Shown piece after piece: positions 39,078 through 48,875 of a stretch of DNA of 64,000 nt. Both the position numbers and the translations under genes were made by a program. The first letter of the stretch is position 1, and each line of letters opens with the position of its first letter. Below the pieces are notes generated by a model, which saw only the letters and a list, made by a program, of their open reading frames with translations, was not told the DNA's origin and did not search any database. Source of the stretch: Streptomyces zhaozhouensis (GTDB taxonomy: Bacteria > Actinomycetota > Actinomycetes > Streptomycetales > Streptomycetaceae); the NCBI RefSeq assembly GCF_900230195.1, contig NZ_OCNE01000002.1, positions 496,001 through 560,000 of the forward strand, given 5' to 3'.

Positions 39078-39943
39078 GGCGCCTCCTCGGCGGGGAGGCC
39101 GGCGAAGACGTCGTCCACCGCGCCCGGCGGCGGGGGCTGTCCGTGGCCGAGGGTGAAGTACTCGGTACGCCACAGCGGTTGGGCCAGCCCGTTGGAGAGC
39201 GCGAAGGTCTCCCCCTCGACCTCGATCTGGGTGGCGTGGGCGGCCATCGCGGCGCGCTTGGCGGCGTACCCCGCCTCGCTGCCGCGGACGGCGAGCACCG
39301 CCTCGGCGTCCGGGACCACGCCCGGCAGGTCGGCGGCGGTGGCGACGGCGGGGAAACGGCCGGGGCCCTCGCGGCGCAGCCGGTCCAGCCCGCGCTCCAC
39401 CTCGCCGTGCGGGAGGCAGTGCCACAGCACGCGTTCCACCCGGTGGCGGGGGGCGGCCAGCTCGACGGCGCGCATGGCGACGCGGTGGGCCTGGATGTGG
39501 TCGGGGTGGCCGTAGCCGCCCTCGGGGTCGTAGGTGAGCACCACCCGGGGTCGGGTCTCGACGATGATCTCGACGAGCGCCCCGGCGGCCTCGTCCAGGT
39601 CGGCGCGGCAGAAGGCGTTCGGCCTGTCGTTGCTCGGCAGCCCGCTCATCCCGGAGTCGCGGTAGCGTCCCTCGCCGCCGAGCAGCCGGTGGTCGGTGAC
39701 GCCGAGGGCGGCGGCGGCCGAGGCCAGCTCCCGGGCGCGGTACGGGCCGAGCGCGTCGTCCCGGTCGGCGGCCAGGTGGCGCAGGGCGGCGCCGATGACC
39801 TCGCCCTCCTCGCCCAGCGTGCAGGTGACCAGCGTGACCCTGGCCCCCGCCTCGACGCAGGCGGCCATGGTCACGCCGTTGGTGATCGATTCGTCGTCGG
39901 GGTGCGCGTGCACCAGCAGCACCCCGGGGCGGCCGGAACTCAT
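39074..39943 (-). CDS. mshB: N-acetyl-1-D-myo-inositol-2-amino-2-deoxy-alpha-D-glucopyranoside deacetylase MshB
   Basis: A 289-residue LmbE/PIG-L-family zinc deacetylase. Metal motifs [11 protein letters not shown] (AHPDDE) and [11 protein letters not shown] (GHPDH) are intact, with the MshB-type LGEEGEVIG and [13 protein letters not shown]. It removes acetate from GlcNAc-Ins, the second committed step of mycothiol synthesis, giving the substrate of MshC. The enzyme marks the organism as an actinomycete. The upstream gene is a small membrane protein (40022) with a different promoter. Confidence 0.95.
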   Translation of the reverse strand: MSSGRPGVLLVHAHPDDESITNGVTMAACVEAGARVTLVTCTLGEEGEVIGAALRHLAADRDDALGPYRARELASAAAALGVTDHRLLGGEGRYRDSGMSGLPSNDRPNAFCRADLDEAAGALVEIIVETRPRVVLTYDPEGGYGHPDHIQAHRVAMRAVELAAPRHRVERVLWHCLPHGEVERGLDRLRREGPGRFPAVATAADLPGVVPDAEAVLAVRGSEAGYAAKRAAMAAHATQIEVEGETFALSNGLAQPLWRTEYFTLGHGQPPPPGAVDDVFAGLPAEEAP

Positions 39944-39978
39944 GGGGGCAGCCTACGTCGCCCCCCGGGCGGCCATCG

Positions 39979-40029
39979 CGGTCACGGTCAGAAGCCGGTC
40001 ACGGTCAGAAGCCGGTCACGGTCAGAAGC
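39979..40029. repeat. Three perfect 17-bp tandem repeats
   Basis: CGGTCACGGTCAGAAGC occurs three times without a mismatch or gap (39979-39995, 39996-40012, 40013-40029). The third copy contains the stop codon of the small membrane protein gene, so the other two lie in its 3' non-coding end. Confidence 0.9.
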
Positions 40030-40255
40030 TCAGGGAGTTGATCATCTCCCCGATGCTGTTGCTGAAGTTGTCGATGGTGGGGGCCATGTTCGAACTGGCG
40101 AGATAGAAGCCGAGAAGCACGCAGACGATCGCGTGCAGGACCTTGAGCCCTGCCTTTCTGACCAGCAGAAAGACGATGATCAGCAACAGCAGGGAAGCTG
40201 AGATGGTGAGGCCCACCAGGATCACCCTCCAGTGACTCGTGCCTTGTACAGACAC
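40022..40255 (-). CDS. Small membrane protein upstream of mshB
   Basis: A 77-residue protein with two hydrophobic helices (ILVGLTISASLLLLIIVFLLVRKAGLK, then VLHAIVCVLLGFYLA) and a C-terminus ending in TIDNFSNSIGEMINSLSF. I do not recognise a function. The frame is open to GTG 40303, but a TATGAT -10 box at 40306-40311 puts transcription start at about 40299, after that codon; GTG 40255 or one further in is therefore more likely. Confidence 0.65.
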   Translation of the reverse strand: MSVQGTSHWRVILVGLTISASLLLLIIVFLLVRKAGLKVLHAIVCVLLGFYLASSNMAPTIDNFSNSIGEMINSLSF

Positions 40256-40305
40256 GGTGGGAGGACCACCCGGCGAGGGGCCCGGCTTCCCGCCGTGCGC
40301 CACGG

Positions 40306-40311
40306 ATCATA
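40306..40311 (-). promoter_or_regulatory. -10 box TATGAT upstream of small membrane protein gene
   Basis: TATGAT on the minus strand would start transcription near 40299, giving a ~45-nt leader to GTG 40255 and excluding GTG 40303. Confidence 0.5.
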
Positions 40312-40373
40312 ACGGCCCGTCAGAGCCGCACGGCGCGGTGCACGGGAGCAGACCAGGGGCGCACGCCCCCGGC

Positions 40374-41498
40374 TCATTCGAGCAGAACGGTACCTGCCTC
40401 CGGAAAATGACAGGCGGTCATGTGCCCCTCCGCGTTGCCCTCGATGCGCACCAGCGGCGGCTCCTCGGTGGCGCAGCGGTCCTGCGCCTTCCAGCAGCGG
40501 GTGCGGAAGCGGCATCCGGAGGGCGGGTCGCTCGGCGAGGGGACGTCCCCCTCCAGGCGGATGCGCTCACGGCGCGCGGTTCGCTCCTTCGGGGCGTCCG
40601 CGCCGGCCTCCGGGTCCTCGGCCTCGGCCAGCTCCAGCTCGGCCTCGGGGACGGCGGACAGCAGCGCGTGGGTGTAGGGGTGGCGCGGCCGCTCGTAGAT
40701 CGCCCGGCGGTCGCCGACCTCGACGATCTTGCCTAGGTACATCACCGCGATCCGCTGCGAGAAGTGCCGCACCACGGCGAGGTCGTGGGCGATGAAGAGG
40801 AACGCGATGCCGTGCTCCCGCTGCACCCGGCGGAGCAGGTTGATCACCTGCGCCTGGATGGAGACGTCGAGGGCCGAGACCGGCTCGTCGGCGATGATCA
40901 GCCGGGGTTCGAGTGCCAGCGCCCTGGCGACGCCTATGCGTTGGCGCTGGCCGCCGGAGAACTCGTGCGGGAAGCGGTTGTAGTGCTCCGGGTTGAGGCC
41001 GACGGTGTCCATCAGCTCGCGGACCCTGGCCTCCCGGCCGCCGGGCGGGTTGACGCGGTTGATCTCCAGGGGGGCGCCCACGATGCTGCCCACGGTCTGA
41101 CGCGGGTTGAGCGAGGAGTAGGGGTCCTGGAAGATCATCTGGATCTCGGACCTGATGGGCGCCAGCTCCTTGCGGCCGGCGTGGCTGATGTCCTGGTCGC
41201 GGTAGGTGATGGTGCCGGCCGTCGGCTCCAGCAGCCGGGCCAGCAGCCGCCCGGTGGTGGACTTGCCGCAGCCCGACTCGCCCACCAGGCCGAAGCTCTC
41301 GCCCTCGCGGACGACGAGGTCGAGCCCGTCCACCGCCTTGACCGCGCCGACCGTCCGCTTGAACGGGAAGCCGCCCTTGATCGGGAAGTACTTGGTCAGC
41401 CCCTCCGCGGTCATCAGCGCGGGCGGGGTCTCCCCGGCCGCCCCGGTCCCCTCCTCCGGCCCGGCCGGCCCCTCGTGTGCTGTGCTGGCAGTGGTCAT
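40374..41498 (-). CDS. Oligopeptide ABC importer ATPase OppF-type (cluster 1, BldKE-like)
   Basis: A 374-residue cytoplasmic ATPase: Walker [10 protein letters not shown], signature [15 protein letters not shown], Walker [13 protein letters not shown], and a C-terminal oligo_HPY domain with [11 protein letters not shown], the Cys-containing end typical of OppD/F and DppD/F. It is the fifth and last gene of a minus-strand operon ordered permease, binding protein, permease, ATPase, ATPase. That order is the one known for the Streptomyces BldK oligopeptide permease, which is needed for aerial growth in S. coelicolor; orthology is inferred, not proved. A small GC hairpin (40356-40369) follows. 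Confidence 0.9.
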   Translation of the reverse strand: MTTASTAHEGPAGPEEGTGAAGETPPALMTAEGLTKYFPIKGGFPFKRTVGAVKAVDGLDLVVREGESFGLVGESGCGKSTTGRLLARLLEPTAGTITYRDQDISHAGRKELAPIRSEIQMIFQDPYSSLNPRQTVGSIVGAPLEINRVNPPGGREARVRELMDTVGLNPEHYNRFPHEFSGGQRQRIGVARALALEPRLIIADEPVSALDVSIQAQVINLLRRVQREHGIAFLFIAHDLAVVRHFSQRIAVMYLGKIVEVGDRRAIYERPRHPYTHALLSAVPEAELELAEAEDPEAGADAPKERTARRERIRLEGDVPSPSDPPSGCRFRTRCWKAQDRCATEEPPLVRIEGNAEGHMTACHFPEAGTVLLE

Positions 41499-41568
41499 CC
41501 TGCTGTCCTTACCTCACGTGTCTCACGGGCGTCACGGTGCCGCGTCGCGTCCCGGCGGGACCCGCGCG

Positions 41569-42594
41569 CTACGCGAGCCGGGGCCTGATCCGCTCGCCGT
41601 AGAACGTCCGCTGCTGCTCCTCGGTGAGGTGGCAGGCGGCGCCGCGCCCCTCGGGCAGCGCCGGCCGTTCCGCGGCGCAGCGTCCGTCGCCGACCTCGTC
41701 GACGAAGGCGCAGCGCGGCGCGAACGGGCAGCCGGGCGGCGGGGTGAGCAGGCTGGGCGGGGAGCCGGCGATGGGCACCAGCTCCTTGTCGACGTCGGCG
41801 GTCAGCCGGGGCATGGAGGTCAACAGCCCCCAGGTGTAGGGGTGTCGGGGCGCGGCCAGCACCTCGCGCACGGTGCCGCGCTCCACGGCCCGACCGCCGT
41901 ACATCACCAGCACGTCGTCGGCGACGCCGGCGATCACCCCCAGGTCGTGGGTGATCATGATGATCGCCGAGCCGAACTCCTCCTGGAGCTCCATCAGCAG
42001 GTCCAGGATCTGGGCCTGCACGGTGACGTCGAGCGCGGTGGTCGGCTCGTCGGCGATCAGCAGGTCGGGGTCGCAGACCAGGGCCATGGCGATCATGACC
42101 CGCTGCCGCATCCCGCCGGAGAACTGGTGGGGGTAGTCGTCCACGCGTCGCGCCGGGTTCGGGATGCCGACCTTGGCCAGCATCTCGATCGCCCGCTCCC
42201 GCGCCGCGCGGCGGGAGGCGCCGCGGTGCTTGCGGTAGGGCTCGGCGATCTGCCGGCCCACGGTGTAGTAGGGGGAGAGCGCGGTGAGCGGGTCCTGGAA
42301 GACCATGGCGGCGGTGTTGCCGCGCAGCCGTTCCAGGACGCGCTCGGGCGCCCCGGTCAACTCGGCGCCGTCCAGGGTGATCCGGCCGGAGACGGCGGCC
42401 GTCTCGCGGCTGTGCAGGCCGAGGATGGCCTGGGTGGCGACGGACTTGCCCGACCCCGACTCCCCGACGATGCCCAGGGTCCGGCCGCGGGCCACCTCGA
42501 AGGAGAGGCCGTCGACGGCCTTGACGGTGCCGTCCTCGGTGGAGAAGTGGACCCGCAGATCGTCCACGGTCAGGAAGGGGCTGTTGGTGGTCAT
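41569..42594 (-). CDS. Oligopeptide ABC importer ATPase OppD-type (cluster 1, BldKD-like)
   Basis: A 341-residue ATPase: Walker [12 protein letters not shown], signature [15 protein letters not shown], Walker [13 protein letters not shown], and the C-terminal [29 protein letters not shown] segment of the oligo_HPY domain, whose three or four Cys in OppD-type proteins can hold an Fe-S cluster. It drives uptake together with the OppF-type partner encoded 70 bp downstream. It is less similar to the cluster 2 and 3 ATPases than these are to each other. Confidence 0.9.
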   Translation of the reverse strand: MTTNSPFLTVDDLRVHFSTEDGTVKAVDGLSFEVARGRTLGIVGESGSGKSVATQAILGLHSRETAAVSGRITLDGAELTGAPERVLERLRGNTAAMVFQDPLTALSPYYTVGRQIAEPYRKHRGASRRAARERAIEMLAKVGIPNPARRVDDYPHQFSGGMRQRVMIAMALVCDPDLLIADEPTTALDVTVQAQILDLLMELQEEFGSAIIMITHDLGVIAGVADDVLVMYGGRAVERGTVREVLAAPRHPYTWGLLTSMPRLTADVDKELVPIAGSPPSLLTPPPGCPFAPRCAFVDEVGDGRCAAERPALPEGRGAACHLTEEQQRTFYGERIRPRLA

Positions 42595-42609
42595 GAGTGG
42601 TCAGCGCTC

Positions 42610-43587
42610 CTAGGCAAGCCGCACCCGCGGGTCGATCAAGGCGTAACAGGCGTCCACGAGGATGTTGAACAGCACGATCATCGTCGCGGCGAAGAGCATC
42701 ACGCCCATGAGCATCGGCAGGTTGGACTTGGTGACCGAGTCCACGGCGAGCCGTCCCAGGCCCGGCAGGTTGAAGGTGAACTCGGTGATCATCGCCCCGC
42801 CGAAGAGCGAGCCGAGGTCGATGCCGAAGATGGTGACGATCGGGATCAGCGAGCCGCGCCAGGCGTAGCGGAAGAAGACGGTCGACCGCGACATGCCCTT
42901 GGCCTTCGCGGTGCGCACGTGGTCCTCGCGCAGCTGCTCGATCAGCGTGGCCCTGGACATCCTGGTGTAGTTGGCCGTGAAGATGGTCGCCAGCACCAGC
43001 CAGGGCAGCAGCAGCCCGCCGAACCAGGCCGTCGGGTCCTCGGTGAACGGCTCGTACTTCGGCTGGCTGAAGACCTGGTTGTTGTGGACCAGCAGCGCCA
43101 GGGCGAGCGGGCCGAGGAAGTAGATCTGCATCGAGCCGAGCACCAGCGAGGCGGAGCTGAGCGACTTGTCCAGCAGCGTGCCGCGCCGCCAGGCGGCGAG
43201 CATCCCCATCGCGAGGCCGACCACCAGGAAGACCACCGCGCCGCCGACGGCGAGCGAGAGGGTGGTGGGCAGCCGGTCCAGGATGGTCTCCAGCACCGGG
43301 CGGTTGTCGGTGAACGAGTAGCCCAGGCACGGCGCGGGGCAGTGGCCGATCGGGTAGTCACGGCCGGTGAAGATGCCGACCATGTACTCCCAGTACTGCA
43401 CCGGCACCGGCTTGTCGATGCCCAGGTTCGCCTCGACGATGGCCAGCTGGTCGGGCGTGCAGGTCTTGCCGCAGGCCAGCAGGGCCGGGTTGCGCGGGAT
43501 CGCGTAGAAGAGAAAGAACGTGACCGCGCTGATGATCAGCAGGATGACGATCGCGCCCAGCGATCGCCGCAGCAGGAATCGGAGCAT
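42610..43587 (-). CDS. Oligopeptide ABC importer permease OppB-type (cluster 1, BldKC-like)
   Basis: A 325-residue permease. The N-terminal helix MLRFLLRRSLGAIVILLIISAVTFFLFY and the EAA loop segment (RGSLIPIVTIFGIDLGSLFGGAMITE) are OppB-type, with about six membrane helices. One extended external loop has CGKTCTP and CPAPCLGY, two Cys pairs not usual in this family, which may form disulfides. The stop is 15 bp before the OppD-type ATPase. Confidence 0.9.
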   Translation of the reverse strand: MLRFLLRRSLGAIVILLIISAVTFFLFYAIPRNPALLACGKTCTPDQLAIVEANLGIDKPVPVQYWEYMVGIFTGRDYPIGHCPAPCLGYSFTDNRPVLETILDRLPTTLSLAVGGAVVFLVVGLAMGMLAAWRRGTLLDKSLSSASLVLGSMQIYFLGPLALALLVHNNQVFSQPKYEPFTEDPTAWFGGLLLPWLVLATIFTANYTRMSRATLIEQLREDHVRTAKAKGMSRSTVFFRYAWRGSLIPIVTIFGIDLGSLFGGAMITEFTFNLPGLGRLAVDSVTKSNLPMLMGVMLFAATMIVLFNILVDACYALIDPRVRLA

Positions 43588-43627
43588 CGGGTAGCAGCCC
43601 TTTGGGTTCGGTCGGCCGGGGTCCGGA

Positions 43628-43656
43628 GGGGGCGCCCGCGCGCGGCGGACGCCCCC
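43628..43656 (-). promoter_or_regulatory. Stem-loop between binding-protein and permease genes, cluster 1
   Basis: GGGGGCG at 43628-43634 pairs with CGCCCCC at 43650-43656, enclosing a partly complementary 15-nt interior. It lies in the 82-bp gap after the binding-protein stop and may raise its expression relative to the permease. Confidence 0.45.
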
Positions 43657-43669
43657 GTCCTGACGACCG

Positions 43670-45490
43670 TCAGCCCTCGTCCTGGATGACGTAGATCCGA
43701 TGCATGTCCACGGTTCCGAGGTCGTCGTTGAAGTCGGCGCCGCCGATCAACGAACCATGCAGGACGTTCATCTTGTAGTAGTAGAGCGGGACCTGGGTCA
43801 GCACGTCCTCGACGATGTACTCGTTCAGCCCGAACCACTCGGTCGCGGCCTCGGCCGGGTCGGTGATCTGCCGGATCCGGTCGATCTCCGAGTTGATCCG
43901 CTCGTCGTCGACGTGGCTGTAGTTGTTGGCCCCGTCCTGGATCTGCCGGCCGTCGAACTGCGGCGGGATCACCGTGGCGCTGGAGAGCCAGTCGTGGCCC
44001 CAGTTGCTGCGGTAGATGTCGTAGCCGTTGTCGACGACCCCGATGGTGTCGTAGTAGGAGGTCTGCGGCACCTCGCTGCGGTTGACCACGAAGCCGGCCT
44101 GCTCCAGCGCGTCCTCGACGGCCACGGCGGCCCGCGCGTCCTCGGTGGCGGTGTGGTGGACGTAGTTCAGCTCGTAGCCGACCGCGTCCGCCTCCTCCAG
44201 CAGCTCCCTGGCGCGCTCGGGGTCGCCCTGTGGGTTGGCCAGCTTGCCGTAGGGGTCGTAGCCCTCCTCGTAGCCCGGCAGCAGCGGACTGATCAGGCCG
44301 CCGGCGTACTCGCCGCCGAACGCGCCGCCGTAGGCGTTGAGCACGCCGTTGAGCGGCAGCGCGTGGGCGATGGCCTGGCGCACCTTGAGGTCGGTGACCC
44401 GCTCGGCGTTGATCGCCATGGTGGCGACGAACGGCTGGTAGCCCTGGACCAGCCGCTCCTGGTACTCGGCGTTGGACGACACCTCGGGCGCGTTGCCCGG
44501 GTCCACGCCGTTGTTGAACGTGATGGCCTGGCGGTCGTCGCCGTTGTCCGCCATCAGCCGCTGGGTGGAGTCGTCCGTGGTGTGCCCGAAGGTGATCTCG
44601 AACCGGTCCGGGTAGGCGTTGCGCGCCGGGTCGGTGGCCGGGTCCCAGTGCTCGTTGCGCACCAGGGTCATCGAACGGTCGGGGCGGAACTCCTCGATCA
44701 CGTACGGGCCGGTGGCCAGCGGCTCCTGGTCGTACGCCTCGCGGGTGTCGCCCTCCTCGGAGACCAGCCCGTAGCCGACCATCGCCAGCGCGTAGGGCAG
44801 GTCGGCCTGCGGCTCCTCGAAGTGGAAGACGACCGTCCTGTCGTCCGGCGTCTCCAGCACGCTGTCCGGCAGGTGGTCGCCCTCGTAGGGCCCCTCGGGC
44901 AGCAGCTCGCGGTACTCGGCGCCGCCCGTGTTGGCCAGCCACTGCTGGAGGAACGTCGGCCCGTAGGTGAGGAACGGCGCGAAGGTGCGCTCGACGCTGT
45001 GCCGCACGTCCGCCGAGGTGATCGGCGAGCCGTCGCTGAAGTAGATGTCGTCCTTCAGCGTGTACGTCCAGGTGCGGCCGTCGTCGGACGGGGTGCCCGA
45101 GTCGGTCGCCAGGTCGCCGACGACCGAGTACTCGCCCTCGTTGTCCATGCGCACGGCGGTCAGGCCGCGGTGCATCAGCTTGGCTATGTTCGACTCGGCC
45201 GCGGAGTAGATCTGCGCCGGGTCGAGATGGGCGGGCGAGGTCTCCTGGAGCACGTAGACCGTGCCGCCCGGGGTGGCGTCCGGCACCTCCTCGGCCGGCC
45301 CGGTGGACGCCTCGGCGTCCGCGAAGGTCACCGCCTCCAGCGTCTCGGCGCCCTCCGTCCCGCCACCGCCCGAGCCCTCGCCCTCGGGGCCGCCGCCGCC
45401 ACCGCTGCTGCAGGCGCTGAGCAGCAGCGCCCCGGTCAGCGCGACGGCCGCCCCCGTCAGGCGCGCTCGCCGCTGTGGTCGTTCGCTCAT
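43670..45490 (-). CDS. Oligopeptide-binding lipoprotein (cluster 1, BldKB-like)
   Basis: A 606-residue solute-binding protein (SBP_bac_5). The signal peptide ends in LLSACSS with the lipid-modified Cys at residue 27; a Gly/Glu-rich linker follows. The mature part shows the family pattern: VYVLQETSPAHLDPAQIYS, WTYTLKDDIYFSDGSPITSADVRHSVERTF, YVIEEFRPDRSMTLVRNEHWDP and GPYVI. It binds peptides outside the membrane and delivers them to the two permeases. Unusually it is encoded between the two permease genes, as in bldK, not before them as in clusters 2 and 3. Confidence 0.9.
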   Translation of the reverse strand: MSERPQRRARLTGAAVALTGALLLSACSSGGGGGPEGEGSGGGGTEGAETLEAVTFADAEASTGPAEEVPDATPGGTVYVLQETSPAHLDPAQIYSAAESNIAKLMHRGLTAVRMDNEGEYSVVGDLATDSGTPSDDGRTWTYTLKDDIYFSDGSPITSADVRHSVERTFAPFLTYGPTFLQQWLANTGGAEYRELLPEGPYEGDHLPDSVLETPDDRTVVFHFEEPQADLPYALAMVGYGLVSEEGDTREAYDQEPLATGPYVIEEFRPDRSMTLVRNEHWDPATDPARNAYPDRFEITFGHTTDDSTQRLMADNGDDRQAITFNNGVDPGNAPEVSSNAEYQERLVQGYQPFVATMAINAERVTDLKVRQAIAHALPLNGVLNAYGGAFGGEYAGGLISPLLPGYEEGYDPYGKLANPQGDPERARELLEEADAVGYELNYVHHTATEDARAAVAVEDALEQAGFVVNRSEVPQTSYYDTIGVVDNGYDIYRSNWGHDWLSSATVIPPQFDGRQIQDGANNYSHVDDERINSEIDRIRQITDPAEAATEWFGLNEYIVEDVLTQVPLYYYKMNVLHGSLIGGADFNDDLGTVDMHRIYVIQDEG

Positions 45491-45514
45491 TGGTGCACCT
45501 GCCCGTTCGTAGTG

Positions 45515-46483
45515 TCAGCGGTTGGTCTTGGGGTCGAACGCGTCGCGCACCGAGTCCCCCAGCAGGTTGAAGGCGACCACGAAGACCACCATCGCCACGC
45601 CGGGGAAGAACATGTAGGTGAGGTCGGCGCGGTAGACCTCGGCGCCGATCGCGAACATCCGCCCCCAGTCGGGGGTCGGTTCCACCAGCCCGACGCCGAG
45701 GAAGGACAGCGCGGCGGCCGTGGTCACGAAGTTGGGCAACATGTAGGTGGCCTGCACCAGCATCGGCGAGACCACGTTGGGCAGCAGCTCCTTGCGGATG
45801 ATCCGCCAGGGCGAGGCGCCGCTCACCTTGGCCGCCTCGACGAACTCCCGTTCGCGCAGCGCCAGCGTGGCGCCGCGCAGGATGCGTCCGAGGGTCATCC
45901 AGCCGAGCACCCAGAGCACCACGATGATGGAGACCACCCGCACATAGGTCGGTGTCTCCTCGCGTGGGTCGACGAACAGGGTCGCCACGATGGGCAGGAA
46001 CGCCACGAAGAACAGCTGGTTGGGGAAGGCCATCAGCAGGTCGATGAACCGGCTGATCAGGAAGTCCGCCTTGCCGCCGAGGTAGCCGGCGGTGATGCCG
46101 AGGACGATCGCGGTCAACGTGGCGAGCACCGTGACGGCCAGCGCGATGAACAGCGAGGTGCGGATGCCGTAGACCAGCTGCGTGAGGACGTCGCGGCCCA
46201 TGAAGGGTTCGAGCCCGAACCAGAACTCGCCGTCGATCCCGCCGTTGGGCTTGACCGGATAGCCGAACTCGTTGAGCAGCCCCGGCTCGATCTGGCCGTA
46301 GCGGGTTTGCGGGTCCTTTCCGTACAGCCAGGAGATCACCGGCGCGAGCAGTCCGACGGCGAAGAAGAAGAGCACGACGCAGCCGGACACGACGCCCACC
46401 CGGTCACGACGGAAACGGCGCCACATCAGCTGCCCAGGGGAACGGCCCACCAGTTCGGCGGCGACCTGGGTATCGCTGGACAT
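45515..46483 (-). CDS. Oligopeptide ABC importer permease OppC-type (cluster 1, BldKA-like)
   Basis: A 322-residue permease of the OppC branch: N-terminal WRRFRRDRVGVVSGCVVLFFFAVGLLAPVISW, then ALAVTVLATLTAIVLGITAG and EAA loop VSGASPWRIIRKELLPNVVSP. It is the first gene of the cluster 1 operon. The ATG at 46483 follows GGGGGG by 7 nt; an in-frame codon at 46579 would add 32 residues that do not resemble a permease. Confidence 0.9.
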   Translation of the reverse strand: MSSDTQVAAELVGRSPGQLMWRRFRRDRVGVVSGCVVLFFFAVGLLAPVISWLYGKDPQTRYGQIEPGLLNEFGYPVKPNGGIDGEFWFGLEPFMGRDVLTQLVYGIRTSLFIALAVTVLATLTAIVLGITAGYLGGKADFLISRFIDLLMAFPNQLFFVAFLPIVATLFVDPREETPTYVRVVSIIVVLWVLGWMTLGRILRGATLALREREFVEAAKVSGASPWRIIRKELLPNVVSPMLVQATYMLPNFVTTAAALSFLGVGLVEPTPDWGRMFAIGAEVYRADLTYMFFPGVAMVVFVVAFNLLGDSVRDAFDPKTNR

Positions 46484-46845
46484 CAGATGGCCCCCCGATG
46501 GCGCTCTCGCGTGCGATGCGTGTAGATCGCGACTTTGGCAAGGGCGCGAGTTACCCGTCAAGGGATAACAGAGGTACACACCTTTGAAAGGCGATTAGTA
46601 AGCGAAGTGCCGAAGAACTGACACCGCTTCGCGCTTGACGTGATCTCGGGGGACCAGAAATGTACGGACAAGGGGGGCGCGCCCTGGAGGGTTCCCGTTA
46701 ACAAGGCGGCAACGCCCCCGACCCTACAGGGATATCCGCGCCTCCCAGACTGAGGCGGTACGGCCGTGCGGGTGCCGTGACCGGGGCGGCGCGGCCTGCG
46801 CCACGCCGCCCCGGTTCCCGCTCGCGGCGCCGGAGGAGGACCGGC
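46484..46845. other. Intergenic region: end of cluster 2 and promoter region of cluster 1
   Basis: 362 bp with no gene. The left ~200 bp upstream of the cluster 1 operon is less GC-rich and contains minus-strand CCCTTGACGGG (46542-46555), a candidate -35 with no convincing -10. AAGCGAAGTG (46601-46610) and CGCTTCGCGCTT (46626-46637) form an imperfect inverted repeat and may be an operator. The right part holds the cluster 2 terminator. Confidence 0.35.
46780..46815 (-). terminator. Terminator of oligopeptide importer cluster 2
   Basis: A perfect 12-bp inverted repeat (46780-46791 with 46804-46815) with a 12-nt loop lies 30 nt after the stop of the cluster 2 OppF-type gene. Confidence 0.75.
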
Positions 46846-47883
46846 CTAACCGGCCGTCACCTCCGGCTTCTGCCCGGCGAAGTGGCAGGCCGACGGATGG
46901 GCGACCGGCAGCCCCGCCTCCCGCAGATGGCCGGGAACGACCAACTCCGGGTCGACCTCGGCACACAGCGGCTGAGCCTTCCAGCAACGGGTCCGAAAAT
47001 GGCACCCGGAGGGGGGATTGGCCGGGGAAGGCACATCTCCGGCCAGAATGATGCGTTCCCTTCGTTCGCTGGCGACCGGATCGGGCACCGGAACCGCGGA
47101 GAGCAGCGCCTGCGTGTAGGGATGCGTCGGATACCGGTAGATTTCCTCCTCGGTTCCGATCTCCACCACACGCCCCAGATACATCACGCCCACACGGTCG
47201 GAGATATGGCGAACAATCGAGAGATCGTGTGCGATGAACATGTAGGAGAGGTTGAACTCGTTCTGGAGCCTTTCCATCAGGTTGATCACCTGCGCCTGCA
47301 CCGAGACGTCCAGTGCGGAGACCGGCTCGTCGGCCACGATGATCTCCGGGTTGAGCGCCAGCCCGCGCGCGATGCCGATGCGCTGCCGCTGACCGCCGGA
47401 GAACTGGTGCGGATAGCGGTTGATGTACTCGGGGTTGAGCCCCACCACGTCCAGCAGCTCCCGCACCCGCTTCCTGCGCTCCCCCTTCGGCGCCACCTCG
47501 GGATGGATCAGAAACGGCTCCCCGATGATGTCGCCCACGGTCATCCGGGGGTTGAGCGAGGTGTACGGGTCCTGGAAGACCATCTGGATGTTCCGCCGCA
47601 CCGCGCGCAGCGCCCGCCCGGAGAGCTTCGAGATGTCCTCGCCCTTGTACATGATGGCGCCCGAGGTCGGCCGCTCCAGGTTCATCAGCAGCTTGGCCAC
47701 CGTCGACTTGCCGCAGCCCGACTCCCCCACGACGCCGAGCGTCTCCCCGGGGTACAGGCGCAGGCTGACCCCGTCCACGGCCTTGACCGCGCCGATCTGC
47801 CGCCGGAAGAGGATGCCCTGGGTCAACGGGAAGTGCTTGACCAGGTCGCGCACTTCGAGGATGGGCTCACGCGGGTCACTCAC
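46846..47883 (-). CDS. Oligopeptide/dipeptide ABC importer ATPase, DppF-type (cluster 2)
   Basis: A 345-residue ATPase: [26 protein letters not shown], Walker [38 protein letters not shown]-terminal [11 protein letters not shown]. By eye it shares about 80-85% of residues with the cluster 3 counterpart at 53830, including long identical runs such as [20 protein letters not shown]. Its start overlaps the preceding ATPase gene by 8 bp. Last gene of the operon. Confidence 0.9.
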   Translation of the reverse strand: MSDPREPILEVRDLVKHFPLTQGILFRRQIGAVKAVDGVSLRLYPGETLGVVGESGCGKSTVAKLLMNLERPTSGAIMYKGEDISKLSGRALRAVRRNIQMVFQDPYTSLNPRMTVGDIIGEPFLIHPEVAPKGERRKRVRELLDVVGLNPEYINRYPHQFSGGQRQRIGIARGLALNPEIIVADEPVSALDVSVQAQVINLMERLQNEFNLSYMFIAHDLSIVRHISDRVGVMYLGRVVEIGTEEEIYRYPTHPYTQALLSAVPVPDPVASERRERIILAGDVPSPANPPSGCHFRTRCWKAQPLCAEVDPELVVPGHLREAGLPVAHPSACHFAGQKPEVTAG

Positions 47884-48853
47884 CCATCGTCTCCTTCCAG
47901 AAGTGACAGGCGCTGGCGCGCCCCGGGCCCACCTCGTACAGCGGCGGCACCGGGTCCTCGCGGCAGACGTCCCTGGCCAGCGGGCAGCGCGGGTGGTAGG
48001 GGCAACCGGACGGGATGCGCGCGAGGTTGGGCGGCAGGCCGCGGATCGCCCGCAGCTCGCCGCCCTTGTGGTCCAGGCGCGGGATCGACTCCAGCAGGCC
48101 CTTGGTGTACGGGTGCGCCGGACGCTTGTACAACTCGCGCACGGGGGCCGTCTCGATGATCCGGCCCGCGTACATCACGGCGATCTCGTCGGCGACCCCG
48201 GCGACCACGCCGAGATCGTGGGTGATCAGGATCAGTCCCATCTGATACTCACGCTGCAACTCGTCGAGCAGATCCATCACCTGGGCCTGCACGGTCACGT
48301 CCAGCGCGGTCGTCGGCTCGTCGGCGATGATCAGCTCGGGTTCGAGCGCCAGCGCCATGGCGATCATGATCCGCTGGCGCATCCCGCCGGAGAACTGGTG
48401 CGGGTAGTCGTCGACCCGCTCCTTGGCCGCCGGGATGCGCACCCGGTCCATCAGCTCGACGGCCCTGGCCCTGGCCTCCGCCCGGCTCGCGCCCCGGTGC
48501 ACCCGGAACATCTCGCCGAGCTGGTAGCCGACCGTCAGCACCGGGTTGAGCGCGGAGAGGGCGTCCTGGAAGATCATCGCGATCTTGTCGCCCCTGATCC
48601 GCCGCCGCTCCTCGGGGCGCATGGTCAGCAGGTCGCGGCCCTGGAAGAGGACCTCGCCGCCGGCGATCCGGCCCGGCGGGGAGTCGATGATCCCCATCAC
48701 CGCCTGCGCGGTCACGGACTTGCCGGAGCCCGACTCGCCCAGCACCGCGAGCGTCCGGCCGGCCTCGACGGTGTAGCTCACCCCGTTGACCGCCCGCACC
48801 AGGCCGTCCCTGGTCTCGAACTCCACGCGCAGGTCGCGCACTTCGAGCAGCAT
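47876..48853 (-). CDS. Oligopeptide/dipeptide ABC importer ATPase, DppD-type (cluster 2)
   Basis: A 325-residue ATPase with [39 protein letters not shown] and a Cys-rich C-terminus ([15 protein letters not shown]). By eye about 80% identical to the cluster 3 DppD-type protein. The ATG at 48853 ([12 protein letters not shown]) follows AAGGGAA; the frame extends to 48901 without a better start. The first 8 bp of dppF-type gene overlap its end. Confidence 0.9.
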   Translation of the reverse strand: MLLEVRDLRVEFETRDGLVRAVNGVSYTVEAGRTLAVLGESGSGKSVTAQAVMGIIDSPPGRIAGGEVLFQGRDLLTMRPEERRRIRGDKIAMIFQDALSALNPVLTVGYQLGEMFRVHRGASRAEARARAVELMDRVRIPAAKERVDDYPHQFSGGMRQRIMIAMALALEPELIIADEPTTALDVTVQAQVMDLLDELQREYQMGLILITHDLGVVAGVADEIAVMYAGRIIETAPVRELYKRPAHPYTKGLLESIPRLDHKGGELRAIRGLPPNLARIPSGCPYHPRCPLARDVCREDPVPPLYEVGPGRASACHFWKETMGE

Positions 48854-48875
48854 CGCGTTCCCTTCCCTTCGTCCC

